Shown in pieces: positions 63,691-64,000 of a stretch of 64,000 nt of DNA. The notes under the pieces were generated by a model that had not been told where the DNA came from, searched no databases, and was given only the letters and a program-made list of their open reading frames with translations. Origin of the DNA: Brevirhabdus sp. (GTDB lineage Bacteria; Pseudomonadota; Alphaproteobacteria; Rhodobacterales; Rhodobacteraceae); assembly GCA_024637315.1 (NCBI GenBank), contig JAGXFH010000009.1:23733-87732 (forward strand), written 5' to 3'. Made by a program: the position numbers and the translations under genes. Numbering within the stretch: the stretch's first letter is position 1; the number at the start of each line of letters is the position of its first letter.

Positions 63691-64000
63691 TTGGGCACAC
63701 TGAGAACGCCGGTGGAATACTGCACCACGTGAGCGGCGAGATTGGCTTTCCGCAGATGGGCTGATTGGCCTGTCCTGTTAGGCTCTTCGTTTTGACGGAG
63801 GGCGGGATTGAAGCACGTGGATTTGTATGGGCGCGTTCGTCACGCCGTTCTTGTTGATGGTATGAGTCGTCGAGAAGCGGCGCGTGTTTTCGGGATCAAC
63901 CGTCGCACTGTTGAGAAGATGCTGATGTTTTCGATCCCGCCAGGTTATCGACGCGACAAAGAGATCAGGCGGCCGAAGCTGGATGGTTTTACCGGGGTTA
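63691..64000 (+). mobile_element. IS21-family insertion sequence, left part
   Basis: Contains the istA start at 63808 and a typical 100-base leader. The left terminus is not fixed: GGGCACACTGAGAACGCC near 63694 is the likely end but I cannot verify an inverted repeat because the right end is outside the window. It follows the regulator stop by about 10 bases, so insertion occurred beside, not inside, that gene. Confidence 0.65.
63808..64000 (+). CDS. istA: IS21-family transposase IstA, N-terminal part (cut by window edge)
   Basis: 64 codons to the window edge: KHVDLYGRVRHAVLVDGMSR, then EAARVFGINRRTVEKMLMFS and PPGYRRDKEIRRPKLDGFTG, the N-terminal HTH of IstA-type transposases. The start is TTG at 63808 with a GGAGGG six bases upstream. 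The DDE domain and istB lie beyond the window, so intactness is unknown. Confidence 0.88.
   Translation, partial: MKHVDLYGRVRHAVLVDGMSRREAARVFGINRRTVEKMLMFSIPPGYRRDKEIRRPKLDGFTGV

Noticed and set aside
1..64000. CRISPR array, rRNA operon, prophage or integrative element
   Set aside because: No regularly spaced repeats, no rRNA sequence, no integrase or phage structural genes; the tRNA-Leu has no duplicated 3' end downstream.

Overview
The window is high-GC, densely coded alphaproteobacterial DNA, most likely from a Rhodobacterales (Roseobacter-group) chromosome. This rests on gene content and style: a metR/metF divergent pair, pleD next to a DUF3572 gene, a cyanide-insensitive-type cydAB with a DUF2474 subunit, a non-pyrrolysine MttB-family protein, an AGCS symporter behind a UspA gene, and a hairpin-plus-GGATATTTG intergenic element of a kind I associate with this group. 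No rRNA is present, so the assignment is family-level inference. The only RNA gene found is a tRNA-Leu(TAA).

Region 1 (1-17 kb) is mostly housekeeping: a phosphatase-like fragment cut by the left edge, a class V aminotransferase, a HisC-type aminotransferase with valS, an Lrp regulator divergent from an ornithine-decarboxylase-type enzyme, a molybdenum hydroxylase large-subunit gene interrupted by an in-frame TGA, a DUF2235 hydrolase, metF/metR, an inositol monophosphatase and a rhomboid protease. valS carries an in-frame palindromic insertion. A GFA-family gene is reduced to its two ends.

Region 2 (17-31 kb) holds tRNA-Leu, a subtilisin-like lipoprotein with a C-terminal domain that may be a barrel, a redoxin, an AI-2E-type permease, metG, cydAB plus DUF2474, glutaminase and an MFS transporter. 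Two back-to-back gene remnants (cytochrome b561 and a SACAL-type periplasmic protein) look like the scar of one deletion.

Region 3 (31-46 kb) contains an aldo/keto reductase, a fatty-acid desaturase, an EamA transporter, Nudix/DUF983 genes and an EF-hand protein. It continues with an ECF sigma factor, membrane protein and metal-sensor operon, pleD, a MarR regulator, a HAD phosphatase, an MttB-family methyltransferase and a large DUF4153 protein. It ends in a two-gene signalling module: an H-NOX-like protein that lacks the expected heme-ligating His and YxSxR motif, followed one base later by an HNOBA-GGDEF diguanylate cyclase.

Region 4 (46-64 kb) is transport and catabolism. It has an AGCS symporter with a UspA protein, a GH4 glycosidase facing a TIM-barrel isomerase and a beta-hydroxyacid dehydrogenase, and a CurA-type reductase across an intergenic region holding three copies of a TGG(A/T)CCA palindrome. 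A peptide/acyl-amide cassette follows: XRE-type regulator // CocE/NonD hydrolase - DppA - DppB - DppC - fused DppDF - C69-type Ntn hydrolase. The right edge enters an IS21-family element.

Most genes look intact. The best leads for new biology are the degenerate H-NOX/DGC pair, the peptide cassette and the palindromic insertion in valS.
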